Origin: Pseudomonas viridiflava
Lineage (GTDB): Bacteria; Pseudomonadota; Gammaproteobacteria; Pseudomonadales; Pseudomonadaceae
Direction: 5' to 3'
Length of the DNA stretch: 64,000 nt
NCBI RefSeq assembly: GCF_900591205.1
Contig: NZ_UUPU01000066.1
Span: 1-64,000, forward strand
Under the pieces are notes generated by a model. The model did not search any database, was not told the DNA's origin, and saw nothing but the letters and a program-made list of their open reading frames with translations. Numbering within the stretch: position 1 is the stretch's first letter; the number at the start of each line of letters is the position of its first letter. Below, piece by piece: positions 17,626-25,839 of this stretch. Made by a program: the position numbers and the translations under genes.

Positions 17626-18225
17626 ATGAAAATCCTATTGATTGGCGCCAGCGGCACCGTCGGCTCGGCGGTGAAGGCAGAACTGGCCCAGCGTCACGAC
17701 GTGATCAGCATCGGCCGCAGCAGCGGCGACTTTCAGGTGGATATCAGCGACAGCGCCTCGATCCGCAAGCTGTTCGAACAGACCGGCAAGTTCGACGCAC
17801 TGGTCTGCGCCGCAGGCAGCGTGAATTTCGTGGCGCTGGGTGAGATGAGCGAAAATGATTTTGAGCTGGGCTTGCGTGACAAGCTGATGGGCCAGGTCAA
17901 CCTGCTGCTGATCGGCCGCGAATACGCTAACGACGGCGCCTCGTTCACCTTTACCAGCGGCATTCTCAACCGTGATCCGATCCGTACCGGCGCCTCGGCG
18001 GCCTTGGTCAATGGCGCGCTGGATGCGTTCGTCAAAGCCGCTGCAATCGAATTGCCACGCGGCCTGCGCGTCAACTCGGTGAGCCCGACCGTACTGCTGG
18101 AAGCCATGGGCAGCTACGCGCCGTACTTTCGCGGTTTCAAACCAGCTACGGGTGCCGATGTGGCATTGGCCTACGCCAAAAGTGTGGAAGGCTTACAGAC
18201 GGGCCAAACCTACATCGTAGGTTGA
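17626..18225 (+). CDS. Short-chain dehydrogenase/reductase
   Basis: A 199-residue SDR with the Rossmann glycine motif GASGTVG (residues 7-13). Instead of the usual Y-x-x-x-K, the region after SFTFTSGIL contains ALVNGALDAFVKAAAIEL, where the catalytic Tyr is replaced by Asn (N-x-x-L-D). This matches a short atypical SDR group common in Pseudomonas. It is likely NADP-linked (GRSSGD after strand 2). GGAGG precedes the start. It is divergent from the LysR regulator that probably controls it. Confidence 0.88.
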   Translation: MKILLIGASGTVGSAVKAELAQRHDVISIGRSSGDFQVDISDSASIRKLFEQTGKFDALVCAAGSVNFVALGEMSENDFELGLRDKLMGQVNLLLIGREYANDGASFTFTSGILNRDPIRTGASAALVNGALDAFVKAAAIELPRGLRVNSVSPTVLLEAMGSYAPYFRGFKPATGADVALAYAKSVEGLQTGQTYIVG

Positions 18226-18590
18226 GAGGCAATTTCCCCACGGGAAAACTGAGACGTCCACTCAAGCACCAGGCCGCGGGGGGCAAAAAATACGAACTCC
18301 CCGCCCAACTGGCTTTGAACCTTGGCCGTGGCCAGCTGATAACCGTCTACATAGAGTGTCAGGTGCTTTTGGTAAGCAAGCAGTGTGATGGATTTTGTCC
18401 TCGCCTCAGCCTCGGGGCTCAACCTGACACTCACCTCGACGAAGGTTGGATCGGGGTCTTCGACTCTTTTCAGCGTCACCGAGATCTTCGTGAAGTCGCT
18501 GGCTGACAAGTAGATGAGCCGGGCGGGCTCGTCTGAAAAGACAGCACTTGCCCAGAGTAGAAGAACGCAGATGCTCCACTTGATGTTCAT
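18210..18590 (-). CDS. Hypothetical secreted protein
   Basis: A 126-residue protein with an N-terminal signal peptide (MNIKWSICVLLLWASAVFS, cleaved before DEPARL). The mature part is beta-rich with no family I recognise. The frame extends upstream to 18926 but that part overlaps the next gene's promoter and start on the other strand, so I use ATG 18590. Its last 16 bases overlap the end of the SDR gene on the opposite strand. It could be mis-called, but the clear signal sequence and codon pattern favour a real gene. Confidence 0.65.
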   Translation of the reverse strand: MNIKWSICVLLLWASAVFSDEPARLIYLSASDFTKISVTLKRVEDPDPTFVEVSVRLSPEAEARTKSITLLAYQKHLTLYVDGYQLATAKVQSQLGGEFVFFAPRGLVLEWTSQFSRGEIASQPTM

Positions 18591-18773
18591 GGCAGGCAGC
18601 AACCCAAAGATCTCGACACTCTCATGATCTTCTAAACCTGACCGTAGGAAACGTCCCGATTTGCACCACCTCATTTCCCATTTTGCCGAGACCAGATTGT
18701 TCAAACGACGTCCCGCACTTGTGATGCCGCGCCAGCCTGCGTAACGTGGCGGCACTTGCCTGGAGACCCGATA

Positions 18774-19445
18774 ATGCGTGCCGCCCGTACACTCGCCCTG
18801 TTTGCTTTGCTGCCCCTGTTCACCGCCTGCCAGATGTTCGAAAGCGAGCCGGCCAAACCGTCTCTCGCCGGGCTGACCCGCATGCAGGGTGAACTCACGG
18901 CGGTGGGCGACAAACTGCTGTTCCAACCGTGCAACGACAAACGCAACTACGTGGTCAACGACACCGGTGGCACCAGTATCCTGCAGGAAGCCGCCTCACT
19001 GGCCGGCCAGCAAGGCGCCTTGTTTGTCGACTTGCGTGGCAAATTCTCCGGGGTCGCCAGCGGCACCCAGGGCAGCGTCGACCTGCAACAGCTCTACCGC
19101 GTCGAGCGTTCGACGGCGGCCTGCGACGACCCGGACTTCAAGCGCATGATCCTGCGAGCCAACGGCCACAAGCCGACCTGGGTGATGAACGTCACGGCCA
19201 AGGGCATGGTCCTGGAGCGCGAAGGCCAGCCGCCACTGGCGGTGCCCTATGTGGAAGAACAAATGGGCGATGGCCGTTTCAACCTGATGACTGAGGCCAA
19301 TGGCCAACACGTCGAACTGTGGGTAGCCCCACAACGCTGCATCGACAGCGCCAGCGGCAGCCTGCAACACATGACCGCCGAGCTGCGGGTGAACGGGCAG
19401 GTACAGCGTGGTTGCGCGTCTTTCGGCGGCTCACGCGACGACTGA
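18774..19445 (+). CDS. COG3650-like lipoprotein
   Basis: A 223-residue lipoprotein. The signal MRAARTLALFALLPLFTAC ends in the lipobox LFTAC, so Cys19 is lipidated; Gln at +2 predicts outer-membrane sorting. Two similar modules follow, the first with LLFQPCNDKRNYVVND and the second with WVAPQRCIDSASG, resembling the NlpE/MliC/COG3650 class of small beta-barrel lipoproteins. I start at ATG 18774, not the upstream ATG at 18756. Its function is unknown; envelope stress or metal sensing would be a guess. Confidence 0.75.
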   Translation: MRAARTLALFALLPLFTACQMFESEPAKPSLAGLTRMQGELTAVGDKLLFQPCNDKRNYVVNDTGGTSILQEAASLAGQQGALFVDLRGKFSGVASGTQGSVDLQQLYRVERSTAACDDPDFKRMILRANGHKPTWVMNVTAKGMVLEREGQPPLAVPYVEEQMGDGRFNLMTEANGQHVELWVAPQRCIDSASGSLQHMTAELRVNGQVQRGCASFGGSRDD

Positions 19446-19551
19446 TTCGGCCCTGCGCTGTTTTAACATGACGGAAAACCGCTATTGGGGCTTATAATCG
19501 CCGGTTTGCAAAACAGCCGGCCTTTTTGTCCGCCGCCTATCGGATCCCGTC

Positions 19552-21165
19552 ATGTTACGAATCACCGAACTCAAGCTGCCCATCGACCATCCCGAAGAAG
19601 ACCTGCGCCCTGCCATTGTGCAGCGCCTGGGCATCGCCAGTGATGACCTGCTCGATTTCACCCTGTTCAAGCGCAGCTACGACGCCCGCAAGAAATCCTC
19701 GGAGCTGTGCTTCATCTACACCGTCGACCTGAACGTGAAGGGCGAAGCCGCCCTGCTGCTCAAGTTCGCCGATGATCGCAACGTCAACCCGGCACCGGAT
19801 GTCAGCTACAAAGTGGTCGGGCAGGCACCGGAAGGTCTGGTCGAGCGGCCGATCGTGGTGGGTTTCGGCCCCTGCGGAATCTTCGCCGGGCTGTTGCTGG
19901 CGCAAATGGGCTTCAAGCCGATCATCCTCGAACGCGGCAAGGAAGTGCGCCAGCGCACCAAGGACACCTGGGGCCTGTGGCGTAAAAGCGTACTTAACCC
20001 CGAGTCCAACGTGCAGTTCGGCGAAGGCGGCGCCGGGACCTTTTCCGACGGCAAGCTTTACAGCCAGATCAAAGACCCGAAATTCCACGGACGTAAAGTG
20101 CTGCATGAGTTCGTCAAGGCCGGCGCGCCGGAGGAAATCCTCTACGTCAGCAAGCCGCACATCGGCACCTTCCGCCTGACCGGCGTGGTGGAGAACATGC
20201 GCGAGCAGATCATCGCGCTGGGCGGTGAAGTGCGTTTCGAACAGCGCGTCACCGACGTGCTGATCGACGACGGCCAACTGAACGGCGTGGTCATCGACGG
20301 TGGCGAGCAGATCCTCTCCAGGCACGTGATTCTCGCCTTGGGCCACAGCGCCCGCGACACCTTCCGCATGCTACACGGGCGCGGCGTGTACATGGAGGCC
20401 AAGCCGTTCTCGGTGGGTTTCCGGATCGAGCACCCGCAGTCGCTGATCGACGCCGCACGCCTGGGCAAGTACGCCGGGCACCCGAAACTCGGCGCGGCCG
20501 ACTACAAGCTGGTGCACCACGCCAAGAACGGCCGTTCGGTGTACAGCTTCTGCATGTGCCCGGGTGGCACCGTGGTGGCGGCCACTTCCGAGCCGAACCG
20601 CGTGGTCACCAACGGCATGAGCCAATACTCGCGTAACGAGCGCAATGCCAACTCCGGCATCGTGGTCGGCATTACCCCTGAAGTGGACTACCCGGGCGGC
20701 CCGCTGGCCGGTATCGAGTTGCAGGAGCGCCTGGAGTCCCACGCCTATATCCTCGGCGGCAGCAACTACGAGGCTCCGGCGCAGTTGGTGGGTGATTTCA
20801 TTGCCGGCAAACCCTCCACGGCCATCGGCAGTGTGGAGCCGTCCTACAAACCGGGGGTGGCCCTGGGTGACCTGGCCCTGGCCTTGCCGGACTTCGCCAT
20901 TGAGGCGATCCGTGAAGCACTGCCGGCGTTCGAGAAGCAGATCAAGGGCTACTCGCTGCACGATGCGGTATTGACCGGTATCGAGACGCGCACCTCATCG
21001 CCGCTGCGGATCACCCGTAACGAGTCGATGCAGAGCCTGAACGTGAAAGGCTTGTTCCCGGCCGGTGAAGGCGCGGGCTACGCGGGCGGAATTCTGTCGG
21101 CCGGTGTTGACGGGATTCGGATTGCCGAAGCGTTGGCGCGAGATATGCTCGGCATTGAAGCTTAA
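19552..21165 (+). CDS. NAD(P)/FAD-dependent oxidoreductase (COG2509)
   Basis: A 537-residue flavoprotein. After an N-terminal about 90-residue domain comes the dinucleotide motif VVGFGPCGIFAGLLLAQMG, then ILERGKEVRQRT. Further FAD signatures include FGEGGAGTFSDGKLY, ILALGHSARD and the C-terminal FPAGEGAGYAGGILSAGVDGIR. The length and order match the COG2509 family of uncharacterised FAD-dependent dehydrogenases. The substrate is unknown. It is monocistronic, followed by a REP-type repeat. Confidence 0.88.
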   Translation: MLRITELKLPIDHPEEDLRPAIVQRLGIASDDLLDFTLFKRSYDARKKSSELCFIYTVDLNVKGEAALLLKFADDRNVNPAPDVSYKVVGQAPEGLVERPIVVGFGPCGIFAGLLLAQMGFKPIILERGKEVRQRTKDTWGLWRKSVLNPESNVQFGEGGAGTFSDGKLYSQIKDPKFHGRKVLHEFVKAGAPEEILYVSKPHIGTFRLTGVVENMREQIIALGGEVRFEQRVTDVLIDDGQLNGVVIDGGEQILSRHVILALGHSARDTFRMLHGRGVYMEAKPFSVGFRIEHPQSLIDAARLGKYAGHPKLGAADYKLVHHAKNGRSVYSFCMCPGGTVVAATSEPNRVVTNGMSQYSRNERNANSGIVVGITPEVDYPGGPLAGIELQERLESHAYILGGSNYEAPAQLVGDFIAGKPSTAIGSVEPSYKPGVALGDLALALPDFAIEAIREALPAFEKQIKGYSLHDAVLTGIETRTSSPLRITRNESMQSLNVKGLFPAGEGAGYAGGILSAGVDGIRIAEALARDMLGIEA

Positions 21166-21193
21166 GAACTTTTGCCCAGCCAGCACACATCCA

Positions 21194-21269
21194 ATGTAGT
21201 AGCTGGCTTGCCTGCGATGGCGGAGTGTCAGTGACCACCGTTATCGCAGGCGAGCCAGCTCCCACATTG
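21194..21269. repeat. REP-type paired palindrome (family A)
   Basis: AATGTAGTAGCTGGCTTGCC then the inverted partner GGCGAGCCAGCTCCCACATT. The arms bracket TGCGATGGCGG and ACCGTTATCGCA. It lies between convergent genes (FAD oxidoreductase and cysteine synthase-like). Confidence 0.8.
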
Positions 21270-21283
21270 GGTTTTGTGTTGGG

Positions 21284-22378
21284 TCAGATATTGGCGCGCA
21301 GGATACTGTCCGGCAGCGGCTCACCCCGCTCCACACTCGCCGCAACGGCCGCGATCAAGCCTTCCAGCGCATACCCTTGCCCTGCCAGCCACGCCTGATC
21401 GTAATAGGTAGTGGCATAACGCTCGCCCCCATCACACAAGATGGCCACGATCGAACCCGACTCCCCCGCCGTTTTCATCTGCTGCGCCGCCGCCAGCGCG
21501 CCAATCAGGTTGGTCCCGCTGGAACCGCCGACCCGCCGCCCCAGCCGGTCCGCCAGGTAATGCATGGCCGCCAGCGATAACGCATCCGGCACCTTGACCA
21601 TGGCATCAATCACCTTGGGCAGAAACGACGCCTCGACCCGTGGCCGACCGATTCCTTCGATCCGCGAACCGCAGTCCAGCCGCAAGCTGGCGTCGCCGCT
21701 CTGGTAAAAATCAAAAAACACCGAGCGTTCGGCATCGGCACATAACACGCGGGTGCAGTGCTGGCGGTAACGCACATAACGTCCCAGGGTAGCGATGGTG
21801 CCACCGGTGCCAGGGCTGGAAATCAACCAGCTCGGCTCGGGATGCTGCTCAAAGCGCATCTGCTGGAAGATCGACTCGGCAATGTTGTTATTGGCCCGCC
21901 AATCCGTCGCGCGCTCGGCGTAGGTGAATTGGTCCATGAAATGTCCGCCACTTTCCTTCGCCAATCGTTCGGACTCGGCGTAAATCTGCGTCGGATCGTT
22001 TACCAGATGGCTTTTGCCACCGTAGAAGGCGATCTGCGCGATTTTCTCCTTCGAGGTGGTGGCCGGCATCACCGCAATAAACGGCAAACCGAGCAGGCGG
22101 GCAAAGTAGGCTTCGGAAATCGCCGTTGACCCGCTGGACGCCTCGATCACCGGCGCCCCTGGCTTGAGCCAGCCATTACACAGCGCGTACAGGAACAGCG
22201 AACGGGCCAACCGATGTTTCAGGCTGCCGGTGGGGTGGCTGGACTCATCCTTGAAATACAACTCGATGCCCGGCAAGCCCGGCAGCGGCAAAGGGATCAA
22301 ATGCGTGTCGGCGCTACGCTGGAAGTCTGCTTCAATGATCCGAATGGCTTCGCGGGCCCAGGGACGGTGGTCGCTCAT
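21284..22378 (-). CDS. PLP-dependent cysteine synthase-family protein
   Basis: A 364-residue fold-type II PLP enzyme. The Schiff-base lysine lies in HPTGSLKHRLA (about residue 52), the phosphate-contacting loop is EASSGSTAIS, and the PLP ring and glycine loop regions are visible in SSPGTGGTIATLGRYVR and GSSGTNLIGAL. It resembles cysteine synthase and cystathionine beta-synthase relatives, possibly acting on O-acetylserine or in cysteine degradation; the exact reaction is open. The start is ATG 22378 (MSDHRPW) with GAGAAACC upstream. It is divergent from nhaA. Confidence 0.87.
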   Translation of the reverse strand: MSDHRPWAREAIRIIEADFQRSADTHLIPLPLPGLPGIELYFKDESSHPTGSLKHRLARSLFLYALCNGWLKPGAPVIEASSGSTAISEAYFARLLGLPFIAVMPATTSKEKIAQIAFYGGKSHLVNDPTQIYAESERLAKESGGHFMDQFTYAERATDWRANNNIAESIFQQMRFEQHPEPSWLISSPGTGGTIATLGRYVRYRQHCTRVLCADAERSVFFDFYQSGDASLRLDCGSRIEGIGRPRVEASFLPKVIDAMVKVPDALSLAAMHYLADRLGRRVGGSSGTNLIGALAAAQQMKTAGESGSIVAILCDGGERYATTYYDQAWLAGQGYALEGLIAAVAASVERGEPLPDSILRANI

Positions 22379-22594
22379 GGAGGGTTTCTCTAAGGGTTTC
22401 AGCCTTGATTTTAGGGGGTTTCCTACAGGCCACACAGATACAGTGACGACTCAAATGGACACACAATTGCCAGGCTGAAGCGCAACGCCAACCCGGCCCG
22501 TCGCTTATAACAAATAAGAATATAAATTTTGTTTTAACAACTAACGGTACAGGTTAGGGTACTCACCTATTGAACCTGGATTGGAGAGCATCCC

Positions 22595-23788
22595 TTGCCT
22601 CTGCGTAGCACTTTCACCCGTTTCTTCCAGCTGGAAGCTGCCAGCGGTCTGTTATTGATCGCCGCCGCCGCCCTGGCCCTGATCATCAATAATTCACCGT
22701 TGTCACACCTGTACAACGCATTTCTCGACGTGCCGGTGGTGGCACAGATCGGCGCGCTGAAAATCGCCAAGCCGGCTCTGCTCTGGATCAACGATGGCCT
22801 GATGGCGCTGTTCTTCCTGCTGATCGGCCTGGAGGTCAAGCGCGAGTTGCTCGATGGCCATTTGTCCAAGCCATCGCAAGTGGTGCTGCCCGGCGCAGCG
22901 GCCATCGGCGGCATGGTCGTGCCGGCCCTGATCTACTGGGCGATCAACAAGGATTACCCCGCCGCCCTCTCCGGCTGGGCGATCCCCATGGCCACCGACA
23001 TTGCCTTTGCGCTGGGCGTACTGGCACTGCTGGGCAAACGGGTTCCAGTTTCCCTGAAGCTGTTCCTGATGACCCTGGCGATCATTGATGACTTGGGCGC
23101 CATCATTGTGATCGCGGTGTTCTATTCCGCCGACCTGTCCGGTGCCGCCCTGGCGGGTGCCGGTGCGTGTCTGGTGGCCTTGATCGCGATGAACCGCCTG
23201 GGGGTGATCAAACTTGGGCCGTACCTGATCATTGGCTTGATCCTGTGGGTTTGCGTGCTCAAGAGTGGTGTCCACGCCACCCTGGCCGGTGTGACCCTGG
23301 CATTCTGCATCCCGATGCGCACCAGGAACGCCGAACCATCGCCCCTGCTGACCCTGGAGCACGCCCTGCATCCATGGGTGGCCTACTGCATCCTGCCGCT
23401 GTTTGCCTTTGCCAACGCCGGTGTTTCGCTGACCGGGGTCAGCCTGGAAAGCTTCACTCACCACGTGCCCATGGGCATTGCCGCCGGCCTGTTGATCGGT
23501 AAGACCATCGGCGTGTTCGGCCTGACCTGGCTGGCCATCAAGACCGGCCTCGCCGCCCTGCCCAGCGGCGCCAACTGGGGCCAGGTGTTCGGTGTGGCGA
23601 TCCTGTGCGGCATCGGCTTTACCATGAGCCTGTTTGTCGGCTCCCTGGCGTTTGTGCCGGGCGCCAGCGAATTTGCCGGTGAGGACCGGATGGGAATTTT
23701 GACCGGGTCGATACTGGCGGCGTGCATCGGGTATGCGGTGACGGCGATGGCGAGTCGCAAGCAGGCCGTAGTTCAAGACTTGAAGTAA
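22595..23788 (+). CDS. nhaA: Na+/H+ antiporter NhaA
   Basis: A 397-residue inner-membrane antiporter with about 12 helices. The family core is clear: WINDGLMALFFLLIGLEVKREL near residue 68, then AIPMATDIAFALG carrying the two adjacent transport region residues (TDIAFALG) and LAIIDDLGAI with the paired aspartates that bind Na+ or H+. It exports Na+ to maintain pH and salt balance. The gene starts with TTG at 22595, supported by GGAGAG six bases upstream. A very AT-rich upstream region probably holds its promoter. Confidence 0.95.
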   Translation: MPLRSTFTRFFQLEAASGLLLIAAAALALIINNSPLSHLYNAFLDVPVVAQIGALKIAKPALLWINDGLMALFFLLIGLEVKRELLDGHLSKPSQVVLPGAAAIGGMVVPALIYWAINKDYPAALSGWAIPMATDIAFALGVLALLGKRVPVSLKLFLMTLAIIDDLGAIIVIAVFYSADLSGAALAGAGACLVALIAMNRLGVIKLGPYLIIGLILWVCVLKSGVHATLAGVTLAFCIPMRTRNAEPSPLLTLEHALHPWVAYCILPLFAFANAGVSLTGVSLESFTHHVPMGIAAGLLIGKTIGVFGLTWLAIKTGLAALPSGANWGQVFGVAILCGIGFTMSLFVGSLAFVPGASEFAGEDRMGILTGSILAACIGYAVTAMASRKQAVVQDLK

Positions 23789-23808
23789 CCATCAACAATC
23801 AGGAAAGC

Positions 23809-23839
23809 AAAAAGCCGCCTCGGTTTAAACCGAGGCGGC
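23809..23839 (-). terminator. Terminator of the 32-codon gene (and nhaA end)
   Basis: A perfect 26-bp palindrome at 23814-23839 (arms GCCGCCTCGGTTT and AAACCGAGGCGGC). Read on the minus strand it is followed by TTTTTGCTTT, the arrangement of an intrinsic terminator, 15 bases after the small ORF stop. On the plus strand it closes nhaA but lacks a T run. Confidence 0.8.
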
Positions 23840-23854
23840 TCCACTTCTCAGACC

Positions 23855-23953
23855 TTACAGGTCGTCAAAGCTGTCCCGCAGGAATACCCACACGTGATAA
23901 ACACGCAGGGCATTCACTACGAGGCTCCACGTACGTCGTGCAAACTTAGACAT
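23855..23953 (-). CDS. Candidate 32-residue small protein
   Basis: ATG 23953 to TAA 23855 encodes 32 residues, beginning MSKFARRTWSLVV and ending FLRDSFDDL. The N-terminal part is basic and aromatic, the middle hydrophobic (VVNALRVYHVWVFL), suggesting an amphipathic or membrane-associated helix. A near-ideal ribosome site, GGGAGG, sits seven bases before the ATG, and a strong terminator follows 15 bases after the stop. That site is also the 3' arm of a GGCCC/GGGCC hairpin (23958-23977), which could mask it. I do not recognise the family. It could be a leader peptide, a toxin-like peptide or part of a dual-function RNA. Confidence 0.5.
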   Translation of the reverse strand: MSKFARRTWSLVVNALRVYHVWVFLRDSFDDL

Positions 23954-23959
23954 ACTCGG

Positions 23960-24391
23960 CCCTCCCAAAGTTGGGCCTTACCTCCAGCCGCACTTACCGG
24001 AACACGTGGGCCTTCGGATGCAGGTCGATGCATCTTTGAGGTGGCCGGGCTAATGGTCCTTCCGCATCAATCCGGCACGGAGTGCAAGGCCGTGGCGGTC
24101 GGTCCAGAATTCGCGCGTATACCCGGCTCACCCAAAAGCAACAAACGCAGAACGGGAAAGATCCTAACCAACATTCCACTTGAAGGTGTGTCAGATAGTG
24201 GTTAAACATCCAGTATTTGACTTTAGATTTATTGCAAACTTTTGCGGACTAAATTGGCATGAGAAAGGCTTAGCAAGCTACCCATACCGGCTATCGTCCG
24301 GTCTTGCGTGATCTCATTACCGGCGATAGTATCTGTTTGCAGGTCGATGCATCCTGAGATAGCAACCCCAACTGCAAACTGGGTTTGCAAT
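23960..24391. other. Gene-poor structured intergenic stretch
   Basis: About 430 bases without a convincing gene. It contains a 16-bp direct repeat (TGCAGGTCGATGCATC at 24019-24034 and 24338-24353), a hairpin with arms CTATCGTCCGG (24291-24301) and CCGGCGATAG (24320-24329), and a TGCAAAC/GTTTGCA hairpin at 24373-24389. AT-rich sequence around 24210-24260 could hold a minus-strand promoter for the small gene. It could contain a non-coding RNA or long leader. Confidence 0.45.
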
Positions 24392-24420
24392 AAAAAACCG
24401 CCCTACTAAGGCGGTTTTTT
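24392..24420. terminator. Bidirectional intrinsic terminator
   Basis: AAAAAACCGCC (24392-24402), loop CTACTAA, GGCGGTTTTTT (24410-24420). T tracts on both strands make it bidirectional. It terminates the SlyB-type gene on the minus strand, and possibly transcripts from the structured stretch on the plus strand. Confidence 0.88.
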
Positions 24421-24439
24421 ATTGCCTGCTGTTTACCGC

Positions 24440-24904
24440 TTAACGAGTAACGCGGCTGGTGCCATCAACGGTCATGATGCGCACGCGGTCGCCGATGCGG
24501 AAGATTTCATTTTCCTGCACGGCCTGCACGTAAGCGCGCATGCTGCCGTCGTCTTCGCGAACGGTGATTTCCACGCCCTGAGTACGGGTCAAGCCTTCTT
24601 CAGTGGCCGAGCCCAGCAGGCCGCCGGCGACTGCGCCGATCACGGCGGTCACGATGCTGCCACGGCCGCCGCCGATGGCGCTGCCGCCAACACCGCCAAT
24701 AACTGCGCCAGCAGCGCCGCCGATTGGGGTCTTGGTGCCTTCGATTTTCACCGGACGCAGGGATTCGATGGTCCCCATACGCACGGTTTGTACACGACGC
24801 GCCTCGTCACGGGAGTACGAGTCGCCGGTCAGACTCGAGGCGCAGCCACCCAACAACAACGACAGAGTGGTAAAGCAGGCAACTAGTAAAACGGACTTAC
24901 GCAT
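24440..24904 (-). CDS. SlyB-type glycine-zipper outer-membrane lipoprotein
   Basis: A 154-residue lipoprotein with signal MRKSVLLVACFTTLSLLLGGC (lipobox LLGGC, Cys21). Residues 62-105 form a Gly-zipper 2TM domain rich in GxxxG (GGAAGAVIGGVGGSAIGG, then AVAGGLLGSA). The C-terminal part GVEITVREDDGSMRAYVQ fits SlyB/PcpY. SlyB proteins stabilise the outer membrane and in enterobacteria respond to PhoPQ and low Mg2+. Monocistronic, with a strong terminator after it. The paralogue assignment is by motif only. Confidence 0.88.
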   Translation of the reverse strand: MRKSVLLVACFTTLSLLLGGCASSLTGDSYSRDEARRVQTVRMGTIESLRPVKIEGTKTPIGGAAGAVIGGVGGSAIGGGRGSIVTAVIGAVAGGLLGSATEEGLTRTQGVEITVREDDGSMRAYVQAVQENEIFRIGDRVRIMTVDGTSRVTR

Positions 24905-25164
24905 AGCATCAACTCCAAAGGACAGGTGTTCATTAGACGCTGCAACGCGGCGTCTGTCACGGCAGGCACCGTAGGAAAATTGCTTTCATTCAGCCTGAGT
25001 ACAGACTGCCAGCACCAGAAAACTCGACGAACGGTAGCACTCGCGTTGTTTCAAAAAACGTGATGGCTGCCTTCATCATTGTAGCCACGCACACGCTCGA
25101 AGCCTCTTGAATAGAGACTTCGGTGTGGTCGACAGGATTCAGGCGAAGTGACGAAAGGTGACAC

Positions 25165-25812
25165 TCAGGGCGCCAGGCGCTCACGTGTCCATTCACCCGC
25201 TTGCAGGCGATAGTTGAGGCGATCATGCAGGCGGCTGGTGCGGCCTTGCCAGAACTCGATGCGCTCGGGCAGCAGGCGATAACCGCCCCAATGCTCAGGG
25301 CAGTCAGGCTGGGTGTCGCTGAAACGCTGCTCGGTGGCCTTGAGCAAATCTTGCAGTTCTTCACGGTCACGGATGACCTTGCTCTGCGGAGACGCCCAGG
25401 CGCCCAGGCGGCTGCCCAGCGGACGGACCTGATAGTAAGCGTCCGACTCCTCGGGTGTGACCTTGACCACCCTCCCTTCGATGCGCACTTGGCGCTCCAG
25501 GGTCGGCCAGAAGAAGGTCATGGCCGCAAACGGCCGCGCCGCAAGCTGTTCGCCCTTGGCGCTCTGATAGTTGGTGAAGAAGGTAAAGCCCTGCGCATCC
25601 AGGCCCTTGAGCAACAGGATACGGCAGTGCGGGCGACCGTCCTGGTCGACCGTGGCCAATGTCATGGCATTGGCTTCCACCGGTGGTTGCTCGGTTTTCA
25701 CCGCATCGCCGAACCACTGGTGGAACAACGCAAACGGTTCGCTCGGAGCCTGGGCCTCGCTCAAACCGTCCCGTATGTAGTCACGGCGCATATCGGCCAG
25801 TGCCTGGGTCAT
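25165..25812 (-). CDS. pdxH: Pyridoxine/pyridoxamine 5'-phosphate oxidase
   Basis: A 215-residue FMN enzyme, the normal PdxH length. It oxidises pyridoxine or pyridoxamine 5'-phosphate to the cofactor PLP in the cytoplasm. Recognised sequence includes MRRDYIRDGLSEAQ at the start, ATVDQDGRPHCRILLLKG (FMN and substrate site), FFTNYQSAKGEQL, AMTFFWPTLERQVRIEG, and the C-terminal family end SRLHDRLNYR with WTRERLAP. It lies 27 bp after the OmpA-like lipoprotein gene on the same strand, so may share its transcript. Confidence 0.96.
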   Translation of the reverse strand: MTQALADMRRDYIRDGLSEAQAPSEPFALFHQWFGDAVKTEQPPVEANAMTLATVDQDGRPHCRILLLKGLDAQGFTFFTNYQSAKGEQLAARPFAAMTFFWPTLERQVRIEGRVVKVTPEESDAYYQVRPLGSRLGAWASPQSKVIRDREELQDLLKATEQRFSDTQPDCPEHWGGYRLLPERIEFWQGRTSRLHDRLNYRLQAGEWTRERLAP

Positions 25813-25839
25813 GCAGCTTTATCCTTCTGGTTCAACGGA

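Noticed and set aside
18591..18926. N-terminal extension of the minus-strand secreted protein frame
   Set aside because: It lacks family features, overlaps the start of the lipoprotein gene on the other strand, and would bury the clear signal peptide starting at 18590.
23994..24209. 71-codon minus-strand frame in the structured intergenic stretch
   Set aside because: No convincing ribosome site, Cys/Pro-rich composition unlike neighbours, and it overlaps the direct repeat; more likely non-coding leader.
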